The notes: generated by a model from the sequence alone, not told the origin. Shown: positions 7,240 to 16,000, numbered from the stretch's first letter. The stretch is 64,000 nt of DNA from Asanoa iriomotensis (GCF_016862515.1 NZ_BONC01000037.1:1-64000); one strand, 5' to 3'. Made by a program: numbers and translations.

Positions 7240-9927
7240 GTGACAAAGTTCGTCTATGGCTTCGCGGAAGGGAACAAGGATCTTCGCGATCTGCTCGGCG
7301 GTAAGGGCGCGAACCTCGCGGAGATGACCAACATCGGGTTGCCGGTGCCACCCGGCTTCACCATCACGACGGAGGCCTGCCGGGCCTACCTCGACTCCGG
7401 GCATCAGCCGGCGGGGCTGGCGGAGGAGATCGCCACCCATCTGGACGCGCTGGAATCGGCGATGGGGCGCAAGCTGGGCGAGCCCGGCGACCCGTTGCTG
7501 GTCTCGGTGCGCTCCGGTGCCGCGTTCTCGATGCCCGGCATGATGGAGACGGTCCTCAACGTCGGGCTCAACGACGCCTCGGTCGACGGGCTGTCGCGGC
7601 AGGCGGGTGGCAACGACCGGTTCGCCTGGGACTCGTACCGGCGGCTGATCCAGATGTTCGGCAAGACCGTCTGTGACGTGCCGGGTGACGAGTTCGAACA
7701 CGCGATAGACGCCGCCAAGCGGGCCAAGGGGACCCACGACGACCTCGACCTCGACGCCGGTGACCTGCGCGCCCTGGTCGACGGGTACAAGCAGATCTTC
7801 GCGAAGCACACGGGCCGGGAGTTCCCGCAGGACCCGAAGGAGCAGCTCGACCTCGCGATCCGGGCCGTCTTCGAGTCGTGGAACGCGGACCGGGCGGTGC
7901 TCTACCGCCGCCAGGAGCGGATCCCGGCCGACCTCGGCACGGCGGTCAACGTCGTGGCCATGGTGTTCGGCAACCTCGGCTCCGACTCCGGCACCGGCGT
8001 CGCGTTCACCCGCGACCCGGCCTCCGGCGCGCAGGGCGTCTACGGCGACTACCTGGCCAACGCACAGGGCGAGGACGTGGTCGCCGGCATCCGCAACACC
8101 GTGCCGCTGCAGGATCTCGAACGGCTCGACAAGACGTCGTACGACGACCTGATGCGGATCATGGCCACGCTGGAGGAGCACTACCGGGACCTCTGCGACA
8201 TCGAGTTCACCATCGAGCGCGGCAAGCTCTGGATGCTGCAGACCCGGGTCGGCAAGCGCACCGCGGCGGCCGCGTTCATCATCGCCGGCCAGCTCGTCGA
8301 CGAAGGCGTGATCGACCTCGACGAGGCGCTGTCCCGGGTCAACGGTGCGCAGCTCGGGCAGCTGATGTTCCCGAGGTTCGACCTGTCCGACGAGCCGGGC
8401 CAGCTGTCGAAGGGGATCGGCGCCTCGCCGGGCGCGGCCGTCGGCAAGGTGGTGTTCGACGCGCAGACCGCCAAGGAGCTGGCGGCCGGCGGCGACGACG
8501 TGATCCTGGTGCGGCGCGAGACCAACCCCGACGACCTGCCCGGGATGATCGCCGCCCAGGGCATCCTGACCTCCCGGGGCGGCAAGACCAGCCACGCGGC
8601 GGTGGTCGCCCGGGGCATGGGCAAGACCTGCGTGTGCGGCGCCGACGCGCTCGACGTCGACGTGCGCGGGCAGCGGTTCACGGTCGGCGGCCAGACGGTC
8701 GAGCAGGGCGACGTGATCTCGATCGACGGCACCACAGGAAGGATCTACCTCGGCGAGGTGCCGGTGCAGCCGTCCGAGGTCGTGCGCTACTTCGAGGGCA
8801 CGCTCGACCCGGAGCGCACCGACGACGCCCTGGTCAAGGCCGTCCACCGGATCATGTCGCACGCCGACGCCAAGCGTCGCCTGGCGGTGCGGGCCAACAG
8901 CGACACCGGCACCGACTCGGCCCGGGCCCGGCGGTTCGGCGCACAGGGCATCGGGCTGTGCCGCACCGAGCACATGTTCCTCGGCGACCGGCGGGAGTTG
9001 GTCGAGCGGCTGATCCTCGCGGCGACGCCGCAGGAGCGGGAGGCGGCCCTCGCCGAGCTGTTGCCGCTGCAGCGCAGCGACTTCGTGGAGATCTTCCGCG
9101 AGATGGACGGGCTGCCGGTCACGATCCGCCTGATCGATCCGCCGCTGCACGAGTTCCTGCCCTCGCTGGAGGAGCTGGCCGTGCACGTCGCGGTCGCCCA
9201 TGAGCGCGGCCAGGACGCCGGCCGCGACGAGAAGCTGCTCGCGGCGGTGCGCCGGATGCACGAGGAGAACCCGATGTTGGGCCTGCGCGGCGTCCGGCTC
9301 GGCCTGGTCATCCCGGGGCTGTTCGCGATGCAGGTGCGGGCGATCGTCGAGGCGGCCGTCCACCGGGCACGGGACGGCGGCTCGCCCCGGCCCGAGATCA
9401 TGGTGCCGCTGGTCGGCGCCGTCCAGGAGCTGGAGACGGTACGCACGGAGGCCGAGCGGATCATCGCCGAGGTGGTCGGTGACAGCGGCGTCGAGGTGCT
9501 GGTCGGCACGATGATCGAGGTGCCGCGGGCGGCGCTGACCGCCGGCCAGATCGCCGAGGCGGCGCAGTTCTTCTCGTTCGGCACCAACGACCTGACCCAG
9601 ATGGCCTGGGGCTTCAGCCGCGACGACGTCGAGGGCGCGTTCTTCTGGCGCTATCTCGAGCTGGGCATCTTCGGCATCTCGCCGTTCGAGTCGATCGACC
9701 GCGACGGGGTCGGCCGGCTGGTGCGGATCGCGGTCGACGAGGGCCGCGCGGCCCGCCCGGACCTCAAGCTGGGCGTCTGCGGCGAGCACGGCGGCGACCC
9801 CGAATCGGTGCACTTCTTCCACGAGGTCGGGCTCGACTACGTGTCCTGCTCGCCGTTCCGGGTGCCGATCGCCCGGCTGGAGGCGGGCCGCGCCGCGGTC
9901 GAGTCGTCGGGCTCCGACAGCCGCTGA
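7240..9927 (+). CDS. ppdK: Pyruvate, phosphate dikinase
   Basis: PPDK interconverts pyruvate + ATP + phosphate and phosphoenolpyruvate + AMP + pyrophosphate. The 895-residue length is normal. The N-terminal ATP-grasp domain starts with LLGGKGANLAEM (residues 18-29) and contains SVRSGAAFSMPGMMETVLN. The swivelling phosphohistidine domain has GGKTSHAAVVARG with His452. The C-terminal TIM barrel has GLCRTEHMF, GTNDLTQMAWG and the end motif GVCGEHGGDP. All catalytic blocks are intact. The start is GTG 7240 with GGGAGGA upstream. It ends at the strong bidirectional terminator shared with the roadblock operon. In related actinomycetes ppdK lies near dgt and dnaG, as here on one side. Confidence 0.97.
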   Translation: MTKFVYGFAEGNKDLRDLLGGKGANLAEMTNIGLPVPPGFTITTEACRAYLDSGHQPAGLAEEIATHLDALESAMGRKLGEPGDPLLVSVRSGAAFSMPGMMETVLNVGLNDASVDGLSRQAGGNDRFAWDSYRRLIQMFGKTVCDVPGDEFEHAIDAAKRAKGTHDDLDLDAGDLRALVDGYKQIFAKHTGREFPQDPKEQLDLAIRAVFESWNADRAVLYRRQERIPADLGTAVNVVAMVFGNLGSDSGTGVAFTRDPASGAQGVYGDYLANAQGEDVVAGIRNTVPLQDLERLDKTSYDDLMRIMATLEEHYRDLCDIEFTIERGKLWMLQTRVGKRTAAAAFIIAGQLVDEGVIDLDEALSRVNGAQLGQLMFPRFDLSDEPGQLSKGIGASPGAAVGKVVFDAQTAKELAAGGDDVILVRRETNPDDLPGMIAAQGILTSRGGKTSHAAVVARGMGKTCVCGADALDVDVRGQRFTVGGQTVEQGDVISIDGTTGRIYLGEVPVQPSEVVRYFEGTLDPERTDDALVKAVHRIMSHADAKRRLAVRANSDTGTDSARARRFGAQGIGLCRTEHMFLGDRRELVERLILAATPQEREAALAELLPLQRSDFVEIFREMDGLPVTIRLIDPPLHEFLPSLEELAVHVAVAHERGQDAGRDEKLLAAVRRMHEENPMLGLRGVRLGLVIPGLFAMQVRAIVEAAVHRARDGGSPRPEIMVPLVGAVQELETVRTEAERIIAEVVGDSGVEVLVGTMIEVPRAALTAGQIAEAAQFFSFGTNDLTQMAWGFSRDDVEGAFFWRYLELGIFGISPFESIDRDGVGRLVRIAVDEGRAARPDLKLGVCGEHGGDPESVHFFHEVGLDYVSCSPFRVPIARLEAGRAAVESSGSDSR

Positions 9928-9934
9928 CGCTTGC

Positions 9935-9983
9935 AAGGAACGGTCCGTTGTTAACGCTATGCGTTAACAACGGACCGTTCCTT
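9935..9983. terminator. Bidirectional terminator, 23-bp perfect stem
   Basis: Bases 9935-9957 and 9961-9983 are exact reverse complements around a TAT loop. The arms start AAGGAACGG and end in TTAACGC next to the loop. The hairpin lies between the convergent ppdK and roadblock genes, with AAGG/CCTT at both feet, so it can serve both strands. Confidence 0.9.
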
Positions 9984-9987
9984 TCGC

Positions 9988-10359
9988 TTAGAGCTCCATC
10001 TCCGCTTCGATCTTGCGGAGCTGGTGGCGGGCCATCGCGAGGTTGGCCCGGCTGCGGTTCAGGGCGATGTAGAGGAACAGGCCCTTGCCGGCGCGCCCGG
10101 TGAGCAACCGGATCAGGTGGTACTGGGAGTCGAGGGTGATCAGGATGTCCTCGATCGCCTCCTTGAGGCCGAGCATCTCCAGGGTGCGCAGCTTCGCCCG
10201 CACCACGTCGGTGTTGCCGGCCGCCGCGACGGTCAGGTCGAGGTCCTTGCCTCCGCCGACCACACCCAGCGACATGCCGCTGGTGTAGTCGACGAGCGCG
10301 ACACCGATCGCGCCCTCGATCGTCATGCACTCCTTGAGTGCGGTGTCCATGTCTGCCAT
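9988..10359 (-). CDS. Roadblock/LC7-like protein (third roadblock gene of the module)
   Basis: The 123-residue product has the compact alpha/beta fold pattern of roadblock/LC7 (MglB-like) proteins, which act as regulators of small GTPases or as dimeric scaffolds. Its start, MDTALKECMTIEGAIGVALVDYTSG, is clearly paralogous to the protein at 12199-12579 (MTIPGAIGASVVDYTTG). Both continue with a DVV-type helix, a long middle helix, ILITLDSQYHLIRLL versus VVITTHGGYHLLRMI, and a closing strand FLYIALNR versus LLYVWLDR. The two probably arose by duplication. It is the last gene of the minus-strand module and ends at the strong terminator. Confidence 0.8.
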   Translation of the reverse strand: MADMDTALKECMTIEGAIGVALVDYTSGMSLGVVGGGKDLDLTVAAAGNTDVVRAKLRTLEMLGLKEAIEDILITLDSQYHLIRLLTGRAGKGLFLYIALNRSRANLAMARHQLRKIEAEMEL

Positions 10360-10431
10360 GAGCCTGTCCTCCGTTGTGTTCGGGTCTGCGGACCTCGGTC
10401 GTCGAAGCCGAACGACGACCGGGCCGGTTGA

Positions 10432-10983
10432 TCAGGACCGGGCTGCGCTGGGTCGTCCCGATCCGGTGGGGCGGGTGGTGCGGCGGGGCAGCGGTTCTCG
10501 CGCCGGTGGCGCCGGCGGTGGATTGGCATCGGGGGCGCGCCCCGGGGGTTGGGCGGTCAGCGCCTCGACGAGCGCGCCGAGGCGGTGTGCCGCGATGCGG
10601 GCGGCACGGTGCACCAGGGCCAGGTTGGCCTGTGGCACCGCGACCACCGTGAGCAGCGCGGTGCCGGCCGCGTAGCTGATCAGGCAGCCGCCCTCGGCCT
10701 GGATCACCGTCTCGCGGTGGGCGCCGAGGCCGACCGTTTCGGCGAACCGCCGGCCGAGACCGACGGTGGCCGCCGCCATCGCGGCGATGGTGTCGGGCTC
10801 GACCCGGTCGACGTCGCTCGCGATGAGCAGGCCGTCCGGCCCGGCGAGGACCGATCCGACCACGTCCGGGACCTCGCGCAGCGCACGCAGCGCGGTGGCG
10901 ATGGCGCGATCGGTGTCCACTGGCGGTCTCTCTCCTTCGGTCTGGATGACGGCGGCCGACCCAACCGGCGGCCCCCTGCTCAT
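10432..10983 (-). CDS. Roadblock/LC7 domain protein with Pro-rich tail
   Basis: A 183-residue protein. Residues about 20-125 are a roadblock domain: AIATALRALREVPDVVGSVLAGPDGLLIASDV, then TIAAMAAATVGLGRRFAETVGLG, VIQAEGGCLISYAAGTALLTVVA and NLALVHRAARIAAHRLGAL. This matches MglB-like proteins of actinobacteria better than its two small neighbours do. A Pro/Arg/Ala-rich tail of about 45 residues is probably disordered. The start is ATG 10983, giving MSRGPPVG; an upstream in-frame ATG at 11013 is possible but less likely. It lies 73 bases after the DUF4388-like gene in the same direction. No GTPase partner gene is adjacent. Confidence 0.85.
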   Translation of the reverse strand: MSRGPPVGSAAVIQTEGERPPVDTDRAIATALRALREVPDVVGSVLAGPDGLLIASDVDRVEPDTIAAMAAATVGLGRRFAETVGLGAHRETVIQAEGGCLISYAAGTALLTVVAVPQANLALVHRAARIAAHRLGALVEALTAQPPGRAPDANPPPAPPAREPLPRRTTRPTGSGRPSAARS

Positions 10984-11056
10984 GCTCGGGCCTCGCTTCG
11001 CGAGACCCGGCATTCGCCCGCAGCACTGAGCTGGCTGATTCGCTCGCTGCGCTCGC

Positions 11057-12094
11057 TCATCGGAGGGCCTTCAAGGCGGTGCGGATGCGCTTGAGCAGTG
11101 CCTCGTCGGCCGTGACGGGCGGTGCGGGGGCGCTGTCCGGCAGGTCGTCCGTCATGGTGGGTAGTCGTTCGCCCGGCTCGCGCCGGGGCAGGGCGGGCAG
11201 CGATCCCGGCGGGGCCGGCGCCGGGACCGCGGCACGGATGGGGAGGGCACCGTCGCCGTTGGTTTCGGCCGGCGGCCGCCGCCGGGGCATGGCGACCGGC
11301 GGCGCCGCCGGAGCAGGCGGATCGACCTGGTCGGTGTACGGGATCGCGGGAACCGGGCGCTTGATCGGCGCGTTCTGGACCGGCAGCGGGATGGCGCCTG
11401 CCGGCAGGGCGATCAGGCCGGCCGCGGCCAGCCGGCGCACCTCGGTCAGCACGGCGTAGCCGGCCCGACCGAGCTTGCGGGCCAGCGCGACGGGCGTGAG
11501 CGTGCCGTCGGCCTGCCCGACGATCTCCCACTGCAGCGCGGAGAGCACCACCCGCGGCACGGGCGGCCGCCGGACCGGGATGACCGGGCCGTGGTCGACA
11601 CCCGGCTCGGCGTAGATCTCGTCGAGCAGCTTGCGCCGCCGGGCCGCCTCCCGGGCCAGGAGTGCCGGGTCGATCGAGGTCACCGCGCCCATCCCATGTG
11701 TCTCGCCGTCGACGAACCGGAGCAGCGCGCTGGCCGAGCCGAGCGCGAAGTACGCAGCGTCGTAGATCGCGCCGAGCACGCACAGCTCGAGCTCGCCGTG
11801 CGTGAGGTGGCCCTGCTGGACCAGCCACGCGCTGGGTCGCACGTCGGACTTGCCGGCGGCGCCACCGGTGGCCAGCGCGGTCAGCCAGGTCTCGGGTGCC
11901 AGCCGGTCCGAGGCGGTGAGCAGGTCGCCGATGCTCGGCGAGCTGCCGGACTCCGCGAACACCACCTCGCCGGCGACCAGGTAGAGGCAGTCGTCGGTGC
12001 CGATGTGCAGCGCGCCCGTGGCGCCGGCGCCGGCCAGCAGGGTCAGGGCGCGCCGCGGCGAGCCCGTGCGGGGTATCCGGACGGACTTGGCCAA
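11057..12094 (-). CDS. DUF4388-like protein with C-terminal winged-helix-like segment
   Basis: The product has 345 residues. The N-terminal ~100 resemble DUF4388 (TGALHIGTDDCLYLVAGEVVFAESG, then GDLLTASDRLAPETWLTAL and a STRAND/GHLTHGELELCVLGAIYDAAYFAL block), a domain found with roadblock and signalling proteins. Residues about 175-250 (LSALQWEIVGQADGTLTPVALARKLGRAGYAVLTEVRRLAAAGLI) look like a winged helix. The rest is Pro/Ala-rich linker with a short C-terminal helix (DEALLKRIRTALKAL). The start is TTG 12094: GGAGGAG lies directly upstream at ideal spacing and no ATG or GTG fits. It sits between roadblock genes and is presumably a partner or adaptor for them. Confidence 0.72.
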   Translation of the reverse strand: MAKSVRIPRTGSPRRALTLLAGAGATGALHIGTDDCLYLVAGEVVFAESGSSPSIGDLLTASDRLAPETWLTALATGGAAGKSDVRPSAWLVQQGHLTHGELELCVLGAIYDAAYFALGSASALLRFVDGETHGMGAVTSIDPALLAREAARRRKLLDEIYAEPGVDHGPVIPVRRPPVPRVVLSALQWEIVGQADGTLTPVALARKLGRAGYAVLTEVRRLAAAGLIALPAGAIPLPVQNAPIKRPVPAIPYTDQVDPPAPAAPPVAMPRRRPPAETNGDGALPIRAAVPAPAPPGSLPALPRREPGERLPTMTDDLPDSAPAPPVTADEALLKRIRTALKALR

Positions 12095-12198
12095 CGCTCC
12101 TCCTGACCCCTCGATTCGTGGGGGCGTTCCGGATCTAGGGGACATGTCCCGGTCGGCGAGGGCCGCGCGAAGGTGGGTGGCCACGGTTGCGCTGGGTC

Positions 12199-12579
12199 TC
12201 AGGCCGCGACTAGGTCGTCGGCGAGGATGCGGATCCGTCGCTGAGCGACGGCCAGGTTGCCCTCGTGGCGATCCAGCCACACGTAGAGCAGCAACCGGCT
12301 GTCGAAGTCGGTGCGGATCATCCGTAGCAGGTGGTAGCCACCATGCGTGGTGATCACCACGTCCTCGACCAGGTCGTTGGGGCGCGTCGACGCGAACGGG
12401 GCGCGGTTGATCGCCGCGTGGATGACGTCGGACGAGCCGGCGGCGGAGGCATCGGGGTCGCCGGTGGGCGCGTTGCCCGCCCACGCGAGCGCGAAACCGG
12501 TCGTGTAGTCGACCACGCTCGCCCCGATGGCGCCAGGGATGGTCATCGCCTGCCGGAGGCAGTCGTCTATGCCGGACAC
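12199..12579 (-). CDS. Roadblock/LC7-like protein (first gene of the module)
   Basis: A 126-residue protein and paralogue of the one at 9988-10359 (shared MTI-x-GAIG-x-x-VVDYT-x-G start, GYHLLRMI versus QYHLIRLL, and LLYVWLDRHEGNLAVAQRRI versus FLYIALNRSRANLAMARHQL). The fold is roadblock-like. The start is GTG 12579, preceded by GGAGGAG; an upstream extension to 12684 is Pro-rich and unlike the paralogue. It is the first gene of a minus-strand set running to 9988, with gaps of about 70-105 bases between genes, so internal promoters or processing are possible. The role is probably control of a GTPase or a polarity/differentiation signal. This is inference. Confidence 0.78.
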   Translation of the reverse strand: MSGIDDCLRQAMTIPGAIGASVVDYTTGFALAWAGNAPTGDPDASAAGSSDVIHAAINRAPFASTRPNDLVEDVVITTHGGYHLLRMIRTDFDSRLLLYVWLDRHEGNLAVAQRRIRILADDLVAA

Positions 12580-12912
12580 ACGTGCTCCTCCACCCGGGCG
12601 GTGCCTCGGTGCGCCAGCTCCGGCCAGAGGGCGCGCGAGAATCCCGGGACGGGTCGGGGCCGGCGGCGGTGCCGGCCATGACAATGTGCTCCCAGGAAAC
12701 TACTCCCGGGCGAAGATCGTCCGCAGCAGTCTCACCCTCGGCGATCGGGCCGCAACTCTCGACTGATCGGGTGTTGCAAATCGGGCGGAGATGGGCATGT
12801 GCCGCTCCGAGCGCTGATGACGACCGAACGGGCGCACCGGCGATCGTGCGCGTAACCTGGCGGACACCTCTTCGTTTCCGTCCGTCCGTGCCGTCCGCAT
12901 CGGAGGTTATAC
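12580..12912. other. Divergent intergenic region between roadblock module and VOC/dgt
   Basis: These 333 bases hold the promoters of both divergent units. I see no convincing open frame. On the plus side GGAGG precedes the VOC ATG. A TAACCT hexamer about 60 bases upstream of that ATG could be its -10. On the minus side no strong -10/-35 pair stands out. Confidence 0.4.
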
Positions 12913-13266
12913 ATGGGCAACCGCTGGGAGAACCTGGTGGTGGACGCGCGCGACCCGGCTCGGCTCGCCCGGTGGTGGGCCGAGGCGCTCAGCTACCAGA
13001 TCACCTACGACAAGCCCGACGAGGTGGAGATCCGGCGGATGCCCGACGAGCTGCCCGGGCTGGTCTTCGTGCCCGTGGCGGAGGGCAAGGAGGTCAAGAA
13101 CCGGCTGCACATCGACCTGCGCCCCGACGACCAGGAGGCCGAGGTCGAGCGCCTGGTCGACATGGGCGCCCGGCACGTCGACATCGGACAGTCGTCCGGC
13201 GTGTCCTGGATCGTGCTGGCCGACCCGGAGGGCAACGAGTTCTGCGTGCTGTCGCCGAAACGCTAG
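12913..13266 (+). CDS. VOC family protein (glyoxalase-like domain)
   Basis: The product has 117 residues. [26 protein letters not shown] is the typical start of the actinobacterial glyoxalase-like domain. [26 protein letters not shown] and [18 protein letters not shown] form the second half, with the DPEGNEFC motif usual for this subgroup. The reaction is unknown; members often have no proven enzyme activity. The start is ATG 12913 with GGAGG 8 bases before it. It ends 10 bases before the dgt GTG. Confidence 0.9.
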   Translation: MGNRWENLVVDARDPARLARWWAEALSYQITYDKPDEVEIRRMPDELPGLVFVPVAEGKEVKNRLHIDLRPDDQEAEVERLVDMGARHVDIGQSSGVSWIVLADPEGNEFCVLSPKR

Positions 13267-13269
13267 CGT
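13264..13269 (+). promoter_or_regulatory. Predicted -10 element of a leaderless dgt promoter
   Basis: TAGCGT overlaps the VOC stop codon and lies 7 bases before the dgt GTG. The 10-base gap contains no Shine-Dalgarno sequence, so dgt may have its own leaderless transcript besides read-through. Confidence 0.45.
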
Positions 13270-13276
13270 TGACCAT

Positions 13277-14488
13277 GTGACCTCCGGCGATGACCGACGC
13301 TGGGTGCCCGAGCCGGCCAAGGACACCGGCGCCGGGCGCAGCCCGTTCGAGCGCGACCGTGCCCGCGTGCTGCACTCGGCGGCGTTCCGCCGGCTCGCGG
13401 CCAAGACCCAGGTGCACATGGCGGGCACCGACGACTTCCTGCGCACCCGCCTCACCCACTCGCTCGAGGTCGCCCAGATCGCGCGCGAGATGGGCGCCCG
13501 GCTCGGCTGCGACCCCGACGTGGTCGACGTGGCCGGGCTCGCGCACGACCTCGGCCACCCGCCGTTCGGGCACAACGGTGAGGCCGCCCTCGACGACCTG
13601 GCCCGCGACTGCGGCGGCTTCGAGGGCAACGCGCAGACGCTGCGGGTGCTGACCCGGCTGGAGGCCAAGGTGCTCGGCGCCGGCCTCAACCTGACCCGGG
13701 CGGCCCTGGACGCGACCTGCAAATATCCCTGGCCGCGGAAACCCGGAACGCGCAAGTTCGGCGTGTACGCCGACGACCTGCCGGTCTTCGAGTGGCTCCG
13801 GGCGGGCGCGCCCGAGCCGGAACGGCGCTGCCTGGAGGCCCAGGTGATGGACTGGGCCGACGACGTCGCCTATTCGGTGCACGACGTCGAGGACGGCATT
13901 CACGGCGGCTACGTGCCGGTGCGCCGGCTGCTGGACGACGCCGACGAGCGGTCGGCGGTCTGCCGGGCGGCGGCGGAGACCTACACGCCGGAGCAGCCGG
14001 CGACCCTGGCGCCGGTGCTCGACGAGCTGCTCGCGGATCCGGTGCTGGGCGCGGTCGCCGACTACGACGGCAGCCACGGGTCCCAGGCCGCGCTCAAGCG
14101 GCTGACGAGCGTGCTGACCGGGCGGTTCGTGGCCGCCGCGGTCGAGGCGACGCGGGCCGCGCACGGCGCCGGGGAGCTGCGCCGCTACGCGGCCGACCTG
14201 GTCGTGCCCGACCGGATCCGGGCACAGTGCGCGCTGCTCAAGGCCATCGCGCTGCGCTACGTGATGCGCCGGCCCGGTGCGCACGAGCGCTACGAGCGCC
14301 AGCGGGCCGTGCTGACCGAGCTGGTCGCGGTGCTGGCCGACCGGGCACCGGGCGGGCTGGACCCGGCGTTCGGCGCCGCGTGGAAGACGGCCGCCGACGA
14401 CCCGGCCCGGCTGCGGGTCGTCGTCGACCAGGTGGCCTCACTGACCGACCCGGCCGCCGTCGACTGGCACTACCGCCTGACCCGCTAG
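13277..14488 (+). CDS. dgt: Deoxyguanosinetriphosphate triphosphohydrolase
   Basis: An HD-domain enzyme that cleaves dNTPs to deoxynucleoside and triphosphate, helping to control dNTP pools. The 403-residue protein shows [25 protein letters not shown], the metal-binding H ([17 protein letters not shown]), the HD pair ([16 protein letters not shown]), and the later D ([17 protein letters not shown]). The length is normal for the actinobacterial form. The start is GTG 13277. In mycobacteria and streptomycetes dgt lies beside dnaG. Here dnaG is 38 kb downstream and other genes fill the space. Confidence 0.94.
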   Translation: MTSGDDRRWVPEPAKDTGAGRSPFERDRARVLHSAAFRRLAAKTQVHMAGTDDFLRTRLTHSLEVAQIAREMGARLGCDPDVVDVAGLAHDLGHPPFGHNGEAALDDLARDCGGFEGNAQTLRVLTRLEAKVLGAGLNLTRAALDATCKYPWPRKPGTRKFGVYADDLPVFEWLRAGAPEPERRCLEAQVMDWADDVAYSVHDVEDGIHGGYVPVRRLLDDADERSAVCRAAAETYTPEQPATLAPVLDELLADPVLGAVADYDGSHGSQAALKRLTSVLTGRFVAAAVEATRAAHGAGELRRYAADLVVPDRIRAQCALLKAIALRYVMRRPGAHERYERQRAVLTELVAVLADRAPGGLDPAFGAAWKTAADDPARLRVVVDQVASLTDPAAVDWHYRLTR

Positions 14489-14527
14489 TGCACGGGCAGA
14501 TCGCGTTTAGTGCACGGGCAGATCGCG
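14486..14527. repeat. Tandem duplication of a 20-bp segment at converging gene ends
   Basis: The 20-base segment beginning TAGTGCACGGGCAGATC occurs at 14486-14505 and again at 14508-14527, separated by TT. The first copy contains the dgt stop codon. The second encodes the last residues (RDLPVH) and stop of the small minus-strand gene. Confidence 0.9.
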
Positions 14528-14740
14528 CAGGGCCAGGGCGCCGACCGCCTGGGCTCGCACGGCGAACGCGCCGGGAGTCAGCCGCACCTGTCTGGACGGC
14601 TCCTCGTCGGAGCGTGCCCGCCGGCGGCCGTGCCGGCGGCGGGTGACCCGGTTGAACAGCCGCTTGCGGTCGGCCTCGGCGATCAGCTCGCGCTGGTGGT
14701 CGTGCGCGGCGATGAGCATGAGTTCGGGGTGCTGGTACAT
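14507..14740 (-). CDS. Small conserved hypothetical protein, 77 residues
   Basis: The product starts MYQHPELMLIAAHDHQRELIAEADRKRL, a start I recognise from short actinobacterial proteins of unknown function (M-Y-x-HPE-x-M, then QxELIAEA). An Arg-rich stretch (NRVTRRRHGRRRARS) and a neutral tail ending RDLPVH follow. It is probably cytoplasmic. The basic middle could bind nucleic acid, but there is no known domain. The start is ATG 14740 because AAGGAG lies 8 bases upstream; the frame extends further up without a ribosome-binding site. Its last codons lie in a 20-bp duplication, so the C-terminus may have changed recently. Confidence 0.7.
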   Translation of the reverse strand: MYQHPELMLIAAHDHQRELIAEADRKRLFNRVTRRRHGRRRARSDEEPSRQVRLTPGAFAVRAQAVGALALRDLPVH

Positions 14741-14854
14741 CGCGGGCTCCTTCTTCTCGATGTGTCCATCCTGTTCGGACGGGCGCACCGCGACATCGGC
14801 AGCGACTCCCTAACTTCCGCCCACCACCCTCCTTAGCGGGCCGACCGGCGGCGC

Positions 14855-14868
14855 CTAGGTATACCTAG
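14855..14868. repeat. 14-bp perfect palindrome over a stop codon
   Basis: CTAGGTATACCTAG is its own reverse complement and contains the methyltransferase stop codon (14865-14867). It is too short and T-poor for a confident terminator and could be a protein-binding site or chance. Confidence 0.4.
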
Positions 14869-15923
14869 TGGGTCAGCAGATAGAAGCGGAAGAAGCCGAA
14901 GTCGTCGATCGGCAGCACGTCGACGCCGCTGAAGCCGGCCTCCCGGGCGTACCCGCGCAGCGTGTTCGGGCGCATCACGGTGCCGGTGCCCACCGACTCC
15001 GGGTCGGTCATGCTGTCCGGCAGGCAGACCAGCGTGCTGAAGCCGTACATCAGCCGCTCGACGTCGTCGCCGGGTGCCTCGAACGCCTCGCCCACGGCTT
15101 CGTCCATCACCACGACCGGCGCGCCGGGCCGGACCGCACCGCGCATCGCCGCCAGCACCGACGCCGGCCTGGGCAGGTCGTGTACGCACTCGAAGGCGAA
15201 CGCCGCGTCGTACCCGCCGTCGCCGGGCAGCCCGCCACCGGCGTCGACCTCGTGGAAGCTCACCCGGTCGCGCAGCCCCGCCTCCCGCGCGTTCGCGTTG
15301 GCCATCGCCACCGACGGCTTGTCGACGTCGAACCCGTCGACGGTCGCGGACGGATAGGCCCGGGCCAGCGCGATCGACGACCAGCCGCCACCGCAGCCGA
15401 CGTCGGCGATCCGGGCGCCCGGCCGGCCCAGCGCGGCGTCCAGCGGCGCGACGCCGGCCAGCGCGCGAGGCAGGGCCTGCTCGAACCACGGCCGGTTGAT
15501 GTCGGCCTGCGCCTCGCGCATCTCGGTGCCGTACGCCGCCCAGGACACCCCGCCGCCGTCCCGGTACGCGGAGACCAGTGCCGGCAACTGCACCGCGGCC
15601 GCGGCGAAGGTGCGGGCGAGGGGCGCGAGGTAGTTGAGGCTCGTGGCGTCGGTGAGCACCTCGGCGGCACCGGGCGGCAGGGCGAACTGGCCGTCGCCGA
15701 CCGTGGTGAGGATGCCGTAGGACGCCTGCTGTTCGAGCCACTCGTGCGCGTACCGCCGCGTGCCGCCGGCGCGGGCCACCAGCGCCGAGGCGTCGGCGGG
15801 GCCGCCCTCGGCCAGCGCCCGGTACCAGCCGAGCCGGTCGCCCAGGTAGACCGAGAGCAACTCGGCCGTGCCGAGCGCGCTGCGGAACAGGCGGTCGGCG
15901 AACTCTTCCGTCGTCTGTGTCAT
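14865..15923 (-). CDS. SAM-dependent methyltransferase with N-terminal winged helix
   Basis: A 352-residue protein. The N-terminal ~90 residues (ADRLFRSALGTAELLSVYLGDRLGWYRAL, then RYAHEWLEQQASYGIL) form a winged-helix dimerisation domain as in O-methyltransferase-like regulators. The class I SAM fold follows: ARIADVGCGGGWSSIALARAYP (motif I), VDGFDVDKPSV (motif II acidic), AFAFECVHDLPRPASVLAAMRGAVRPGAPVVVMDEAV (motifs IV-V). The substrate is unknown; relatives are annotated only as class I methyltransferases. The start is ATG 15923, giving MTQTTEEF; a leaderless -10 lies just upstream. It is divergent from the flavoprotein gene at 16001. Confidence 0.87.
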   Translation of the reverse strand: MTQTTEEFADRLFRSALGTAELLSVYLGDRLGWYRALAEGGPADASALVARAGGTRRYAHEWLEQQASYGILTTVGDGQFALPPGAAEVLTDATSLNYLAPLARTFAAAAVQLPALVSAYRDGGGVSWAAYGTEMREAQADINRPWFEQALPRALAGVAPLDAALGRPGARIADVGCGGGWSSIALARAYPSATVDGFDVDKPSVAMANANAREAGLRDRVSFHEVDAGGGLPGDGGYDAAFAFECVHDLPRPASVLAAMRGAVRPGAPVVVMDEAVGEAFEAPGDDVERLMYGFSTLVCLPDSMTDPESVGTGTVMRPNTLRGYAREAGFSGVDVLPIDDFGFFRFYLLTH

Positions 15924-15930
15924 CCGTCGG

Positions 15931-15936
15931 ACGCTA
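15931..15936 (-). promoter_or_regulatory. Predicted -10 element, leaderless methyltransferase promoter
   Basis: On the minus strand TAGCGT lies 7 bases before the ATG at 15923, and no Shine-Dalgarno sequence is present. Confidence 0.45.
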
Positions 15937-16000
15937 GCCATCGCGGGGACACCGCACCGCGTAAAACGCCACAGAGCGTGGTTTCTGGTTGACTGTCGGC

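Noticed and set aside
7171-9936. 921-codon minus-strand frame opposite ppdK
   Set aside because: Antisense shadow; ppdK has all its motifs on the plus strand.
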